From the NCBI GenBank assembly GCA_033065855.1, contig JAVXUO010001708.1:62001-126000 (forward strand): a stretch of 64,000 nt of DNA, read 5' to 3'. Below, in pieces: positions 58,130 through 64,000 of this stretch; position 1 is the stretch's first letter, and every line of letters begins with the position of its first letter. The notes beneath the pieces are model-generated. The model was given only the letters and a program-made list of their open reading frames with translations. It had not been told where the DNA came from and did no database searches. Origin of the DNA: Escallonia rubra (lineage: Eukaryota; Streptophyta; Magnoliopsida; Escalloniales; Escalloniaceae). Position numbers and translations under genes: made by a program.

Positions 58130-59929
58130 TAAGTTAATATACTTTAAGAATTTAAACTAAAAATAATAATAAAAGAAAAAACTAATCTTGATCTACTAGT
58201 ATTTAATATTTTTTTTTTTTGTAATCTGAAGTTTTAGAATTAGGAATTGAAAGAATGAAGATGGAGCAAAGGAATGAGAAAGATAAATATATGACCGCCG
58301 GTGGCACAAATAGTAAAAAACACAACAAAATGAAACCCTAACCAGTTAATGTTACAATATAATGGTATTTTTGTAATGATTTAAACATGTGTTATCCATT
58401 ATCTAAAAAATTAAAAAAAAAAAATCCCCAACAGTTAAACTCTCAGAGAAGTCCCGGCCAAAGCATATCTCGACCAAGTAGGTAGTTAAACTTGTGCAGT
58501 GCTAAACATAAAAACATCAACAATGAATGAGCTTTCAAATGTGTTCAAGGATTCACTCTCATCACACTTTTTGCTGATCGATGTTCTTCGCTTTTCATGG
58601 CTCCATAAATGTCCTTGGCTTATCCATCTTAATTATTTCAAAATGCTCTTCATCTCAAATCTCTCGTGTTTCCTCTTCTCATCATTCGCTAAACTGTTGA
58701 TAACAGATTAATTTCTGTATGTCTTCACTGAGTAGCTCTTCAGGTGAAGGAAGAACTGAAAATGCAGATCCCATCTTCATGTGGCCTTTGAGTCCATCCA
58801 CACGTTGCTTTAGCTTAAGCCTTGAGTGGGAGCTAGCATTCATCGATATATCGATCAAGTTGTTGGACAACTTGGCTTCTCTCGCGCTCCATCTTTCTTT
58901 CCGGCGCCATACTAATTACTAAGTAGATATATATAGCAATTACTGTATACATTTACTACATAGATACTACTCCGTATTTGTTAGGTTGTATTCACGTAGA
59001 TTTAACTAAATCCCCCCCTATCAGAATCGTGTTCTACGCCTACCTAGTTAGGTGGCTTGAAATCATATAGTTCTCCTACCGTACGTGCACTTGCTCAATG
59101 AAGCTCAAATGCAAACTTAATTGATAATGTCTTATTTTCCTTTACACTGATAATAAACACGTAGCGAGCACGAGCCGCCACAACGTTGTGGCGTACGAGC
59201 ACACGCCCAGGGTGGTGCGTACGTACGAGCGTCGACATTGCTTGACATATATATAGAGCGTGAGCTGCAGTACTGCGTACTCGTTGAATACTTGGACATA
59301 CTACACATGATTTTTAACCAAGATCGCAACGATTTTAGCTGACACTGGTGATGATGAGAGTGCTGCCCTGCGCTTTGGGCAATGAAAATGCAGCTGCTAC
59401 CTCCAACCTTAATCAGCTTTCTAACTTTTTGTTTCACCAGAAGAAGGGACCTAATAAATGATCATAACAAGTAAAGTTTTTATGCTTCAAGAATATAATA
59501 TATCTCGACGGTCCTCCTCCTCATGTATAGTCTACAGAAGATGGAGGGCGGGAGGAGAGGGACAGAGAGAGTATTCTACGAAGAATGAATAGAGTGAGAG
59601 TGGAAGAAAAAAAAAAGATACACTAATCTAGAAAAAAAGATACATTATCCAAATTAGGTATACATATCAGTTCTCTTACATATATGTAGGGATTGATTTC
59701 AAAAACAGAAGATTCAAAAGCCTTACTAGGTACACTGTAAATTCATCTCACTCGATCTCTATAGATATATGTGTATATATATGATGCACATACGCTCGTA
59801 TAACATGTCGTCGGTTTGAGGCAACGAAGGTGGTGAATATCATACCATACCACCATTTATTCAGCTAATCGGCCAACCATTGACAACTTGGTCCAGGATC
59901 CTCAGAGTCAATCACGCACGAGAATATAA
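58130..59929. other. Intergenic region with weak coding hints
   Basis: The minus-strand frame 58870-58682 contains HSRLKLKQRVDGLKGHMKMG and SAFSVLPSPEELLSEDIQKL, which looks protein-like, but I do not recognise it. The ATG at about 58909 on the same strand opens a different frame (MAPERKMERERSQVVQQLDR), so a frameshift would be needed to join them. The remaining frames (58499, 59132) look like noise. Confidence 0.3.
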
Positions 59930-60079
59930 TCATGCTGCTGGCGCAATGCTTGTTCCATCGTCATCGTCATCATCGTCATCTCCATCACCTTCCTTAGAAA
60001 CAACACGAATATTGGCTCCCAAAACCTCATCTTCTACGACGACCAAACCAAGTTGGTTGTTGAACTTAACGATGGCCAT
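59930..60079 (-). CDS. Candidate 49-aa acidic small protein
   Basis: The ATG at 60079 opens a 49-codon frame, too short for most ORF listings: MAIVKFNNQLGLVVVEDEVL, then GANIRVVSKEGDG, a run of nine to ten Asp broken by one Gly, and TSIAPAA. A clean TATA box (60193-60201) lies about 115 bp upstream of the ATG, giving a plausible leader of ~85 nt, and a G-box lies further up. I do not recognise the protein. It could equally be the first exon of a longer spliced gene running toward 59100, where I found no convincing continuation. Confidence 0.42.
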   Translation of the reverse strand: MAIVKFNNQLGLVVVEDEVLGANIRVVSKEGDGDDDDDDDDGTSIAPAA

Positions 60080-60192
60080 TAATATATCCAATCTAGTAAG
60101 GGTGAAAGCTTAATGTATAGGGGCAAACGAAAAACTTAATACGCTTGTGGTTTTAGGGTTTCCACGGATGGAGCGAAGAAATAGTCTCTCTC

Positions 60193-60201
60193 CTATTTAT
60201 A
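60193..60201 (-). promoter_or_regulatory. TATA box of the candidate small gene
   Basis: Minus strand reads GTATAAATAGGAGAGAG, a textbook plant TATA followed by a CT/GA-type initiator region, correctly placed before the ATG at 60079. Confidence 0.55.
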
Positions 60202-60460
60202 CCACGCGAAAACATTAAACGGCATTGTACAGATTAATTGTGGCCTTAAAACAAGTTGAGAGTGAGGATGTCTTTCTCATCTCTTTCCATTTTGTGCTTC
60301 ACCTTTTGGTATTTAGTCCAGGACGAGAGTGATACGCAAGTGAAAAAGAGGAAAAGGGGTGACATGGTCGAGCTAGTTTCCATACGTTTGTGTTAACTGG
60401 CACGAGAGGGACCCGAGCACTGGCTGAGCTCATGGAAGGTGGCTGCTCTACACATTCCTC

Positions 60461-60467
60461 ACGTGGA
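60461..60467. promoter_or_regulatory. G-box / ABRE-like core
   Basis: CACGTGG, which on the minus strand is CCACGTG, about 260 bp upstream of the TATA box. Such cores bind bZIP/bHLH factors; relevance here is inferred from position. Confidence 0.35.
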
Positions 60468-60639
60468 AGCAACAGTCCATGCACGCACCCTCCTGTGAAA
60501 GCAAGTTGCCATGTTGGATATCATACAGGTCATGTGGTTTCAACTTTTAGTCAAACCATAGATACCCAGAAAACACCAAGGACGACCGAGTATTCGATTA
60601 ATCACATGTGCTATTGTAACCGATGTAACGAATACTTTC

Positions 60640-61125
60640 TCCTCGCGTAGTTCCATTGAACCAAATTACACACATACACAACACATCGATTAACTCTACA
60701 AACATTTCTCATCTGAAAAGTGGCTCGGGTTAGCACATAAGAAGAACTGATTTTTCGTAAAACTGAGCACTAATGATGTTTAAAAGTTCATTAGTTGAAG
60801 TCGTTTTGTGCGAAAACATTCATTTCAAATCTTGGAGGGACTCGAGGTTACAAGAACAAAACGATAACATTTCAAGAAAGATCCTTACCGGATCAATATC
60901 CTTTTATTTCACAGCCAGTTGATACATTTTACGATCTACATAACCAATTTAATATGATGCTGTGCATGCACTAGTGTGTGTGTGGAGAGGGGTGTTAGCA
61001 ATTGTCGTGATTCAAACTAGACAGGCAAAAAATAGCATTAATCACACACTGTAGAAGTTATTGGTTGATAGTTAGATGCTCACGTTTACAAAGAAAGTAA
61101 GGTGAGATCGAATGATTGTAAGAGC
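60640..61125. other. Downstream flank of the kinesin gene
   Basis: AT-rich, no ORF. It probably contains the kinesin 3' UTR (read leftward from 61125). Confidence 0.4.
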
Positions 61126-63804
61126 CTAACTGTGATTTGAGCTATTATCTCCCAGTAAAGACTTCAGTTCCAGAAATGAAGATCTTACATTTTGGAGGTC
61201 CTCCTCTATCTTGTCAGAGATCAAGCAGGACTGACACATTGTTACCTCCAGCAGCCGAGTCTTTCTCTCGTTAGCAGCAGACTTTGCAGCCTGCAACTCT
61301 TCCATTCTTCTCATTTCTGTTTTCAACTCTTCTTGCAAAACCTTCATCTCTGCTTCTCTCAACTCTGCCTCAAACATGGATTGGTGATATTCAACAAACA
61401 AGTTTTCAAATTCACTCCTTCCATTCTCTTTCATCTCCAATACCACACCCCTTTCTTGAATGATTCTTTGCAGCTTTTGGTCCATCTCCTCCACAACCCT
61501 TAGACCCTTTTGGATTTCCATTTGAACAACTTGCATTTCGCTATCCACCTTCTCGGAGTTCCTCTTAAGACCTTCAACTTCTCTTGTGATGATCCCGTGC
61601 TTCTCTCGAGCCTGTTTCATTTCAACTTGTAGCTTCGTTTTCTCTTCCTCAGACTTCAGTAACTCGGTAGCTTTACCACTGAAATGCCAGTTTCTTTGCA
61701 CATTGAGGACTTCTGTTTTCTCAACATTGTCAATTGCAAGGAGGACCTTTTCGCTCTCTTGTCTTCTGTTCTCTTCCTCTATTTTTGGCTTAAGTTCCGC
61801 AATGTAGTTCTTTAGATTAATTTCAGATTCTTGACTCTTCCTCTGAGCATCCTCAATCTCCTTTTTACGGGCTTGCAGGCGACCCAACTCCTCTTTCTTT
61901 TGCTTTAAATATGTAGATGAAGCATTAGCCCTAGCCCTTGCTTGAGCTTCGCGCTGTTCAAAGTACACAACTGAGGAAGAAAAACTTGATAGGGAGTATT
62001 TTAGTGCCGTTAACTTATTATCAATTAAAACTCTTTTATCCTGCATCTCTAAAGAAAGGATCTTAAATGATGCATACTCCTCCCTCGTTGCCTCGATACG
62101 ATCTTCTAATGCTTCAATTTCATTTGAAAGCCTATCGACCTCGATGATTGCTCTCTCAAGTGACCCAAACACACTGAAATTATGGGCAGAATTCGACAGC
62201 ATTTCTTGTGCATAATCTAGCTGCATTCTTACCAAATTTAGATCAGTGGACACCTTTACCACAGTGGCATCTGGTGACTGCTCCTCCATCGTCACATCAC
62301 TGCCACTAATCTGATTCCTATAATCTGCCTGAGGATCCTTGGGACATAGGCTGGACCCATCCCCTCCGATTAAGCCAGAAAAACATACTTCACCCGATAC
62401 TGGATGTCTTTCAAAATCTGAAACCCTTGCTCTATTCGACACATTTGGTTCCCCAAAATTACTCTCGTCATCACTTTTTATTTCTGCAAAGCTAGGAGGT
62501 TCATCTAAATCAACATAGTCACATGTTCGTGGACTTTCTGAACATTGGCTGTAATCATCCTGCACATTCACATCAAACAAACCAATTTTGTCTGATATAA
62601 CCTTCCCTATGTTACATCTGATAGGATTTTCTAACTGAGGGGTTTCCCCTTCATAATGCTGATATGAACCAAATGATCCAACTTTGTCACTCTCAATCTT
62701 TTCCTTGTAAGAAATATTAGATTTGTCAGACATGAGACAATCCCCTCCATCTACTTCAAAAAGCTTTTCAGGGCAGTTATATTCTTGTTTAGGTTCAACA
62801 CTCTTCTGTCCACTAGAAGAAAGCCTTCTTTTGAATTCGTCCTTCTCTTGCATGGCTTTCTCATACAGACCCATTAGTTTCTCATTTTCTTCATGCATTT
62901 CCGCAAGTTGATGCTCTAAGTTCTCAATTGCCCTTTTCATCTCCTGCCCTTTTCCTTCAGAAAATTCAGTAACGTGATTGTTGTGGCACTCGGCATTTTT
63001 CTCTTGAAGATTCTGAGCGCCATCACTGTTTTTGTTATGATTTTCCGCAACTGCCCCTTCATACAGTTCAATCAGTTTGTTGTTATCCTCAATTAAGACC
63101 TTAAGCTTTATCCTGAGTTCGTCATTTTCTTTGGACAAAAGGATTGCTGTTTCATGAGCTTCTGCTTCCCTTTGGCTTGCAGCTGAAATGGCATCAACCA
63201 TGGTTTTAAGCTCTATCTGATCAGTCAAAGCAATGGGGGCCAAATGATTAGTTGTTAAAGATGGGAGTTGAATTTGCAATTTCTGCGTCTCTTCCTTCAT
63301 GGCTGCTTTCACAGATCTCTCTGCTTCCAGCTCTTTTTCCAGATCATCAACATTCCTGCATCATTTTATATCAGTATGTAACTGGTAAGAAAGAAGAAGA
63401 CATCATACATTTCAGAAGAACGTGCATAACTGATTGGAGATCGTACAAATATCCCACTTTTTGAAGGCTAAGATAGATATATTTGTAAGTTGGCTAGAAA
63501 GCATTAGAGAAATGGGAAGTAAATCAAAAAAATATTACCATTACCTTAGCAACTGATCTTTCTCTTCAATGCAGAACATGAGTTTTTTCCGAAGCGCGTC
63601 CAATTCTGATTGGTTTTGAATAGCCTGTAATAAAGAGAATTGGTTTCGAGAATGGAATTAATGTATGTGATCTTAACAAACTAACCATAACTTATTTTTC
63701 AATTTTTTCCTCTGGTAGCTGACATATTTTGATGTGAGACGTACCTGCATACGCAGGAATTCATTCTCCTCATTGATGATAGTGCGCCAAGGGGATGCAG
63801 ATTC
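61126..63804 (-). CDS. KIN-12 class kinesin, C-terminal three exons (partial, cut by window edge)
   Basis: Exons on minus: 63804-63745 (ESASPWRTIINEENEFLRMQ), 63624-63545 (AIQNQSELDALRKKLMFC...), 63355-61126 (ending in stop). All borders are GT-AG and phases agree; 789 aa are visible. The sequence is long coiled coil with heptad-like Leu/Glu/Lys pattern: NDELRIKLKVLIEDNNKLIE, LYEKAMQEKDEFKRRL, then a Ser/Asp-rich disordered stretch (~280-430), then more coiled coil (QREAQARARANASSTYLKQK) to the C-terminus. The motor domain lies outside the window to the right. Family knowledge: KIN-12 motors act in phragmoplast assembly and division-plane guidance; the tail repeats resemble the KIN-12E/F subgroup. 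Class call is firm, exact orthologue is not. Confidence 0.85.
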
Positions 63805-64000
63805 CTACCACAAAATATCCACATATAAGCACCCACTTACAGCAGTCAAGGTTGACAGGACATCCATATTACCAGCTATCACAGGCTATGTTACATGGAC
63901 TCTTCAAAATGCATGAAGTACCCGTGTCGGACACTAGACACTCAGACATGGGTATGGGATATGTGTCCAACACATCTCATAAGATATGCCACTAAGAACA
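63805..64000 (-). other. Intron of the kinesin gene, running off the window
   Basis: Begins after the acceptor at 63805-63806 (minus strand TTTTGTGGTAG before the exon). No further exon recognised in the remaining bases. Confidence 0.5.

Overview
The window is nuclear DNA of a flowering plant, almost certainly a eudicot. The evidence is spliced genes with plant GT-AG introns, orthologues of Arabidopsis OEP61, EFL1 and a KIN-12 kinesin, and plant transposon families (MULE/FAR1, hAT, PIF/Harbinger, Stowaway, Ty3/gypsy). An asterid host is a guess from the style of the LTRs. No organism-level identification was possible.

Layout. (1) 43-12494, minus strand: a complete 11-exon gene for the TPR chaperone receptor OEP61/TPR7 (574 aa assembled), with several repeat insertions in its introns. 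(2) 12495-17886: the OEP61 promoter side, then a 188-bp near-perfect foldback, a TIR element with a CA-rich core, and LTR-like debris. (3) 17887-25498: a large Mutator-like element with ~370-bp terminal inverted repeats. It carries a plant-mobile-domain (PMD) region followed by a Ulp1/C48 protease region on the plus strand, facing a FAR1-type MULE transposase on the minus strand. All three coding parts are broken. A hairpin-rich non-autonomous relative (25539-26333) sits 40 bp away. (4) 26589-31640: scrambled Ty3/gypsy LTR and gag debris with two MITEs inside. (5) 32263-36365: a 4.1-kb hAT element with an exact 8-bp target duplication, holding an LTR-like promoter and ~4 copies of a ~325-bp GC-rich satellite. 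(6) 36723-39809, plus strand: the intact single-exon gene for the 60S-maturation GTPase EFL1. (7) 39810-56570: gene-poor DNA with an outer TIR pair (44484/51091), a nested PIF/Harbinger element carrying a MYB/SANT-like remnant, and a foldback. (8) 56579-58127: a 1.1-kb MULE with a perfect 9-bp target duplication and a GC-rich payload (Pack-MULE candidate), next to a Stowaway MITE. (9) 59930-60200, minus strand: a candidate 49-aa acidic protein gene with a good TATA box. (10) 61126-63804, minus strand: the last three exons of a KIN-12 phragmoplast-type kinesin, cut by the window edge.

The host genes are unrelated housekeeping and cell-division functions and form no pathway. The most interesting content is mobile: the PMD + Ulp1 + FAR1 MULE with its hairpin-rich satellite element, the foldback upstream of OEP61, and the satellite inside the hAT element. 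Gene calls rest on reading splice sites and motifs by eye; no searches were run.
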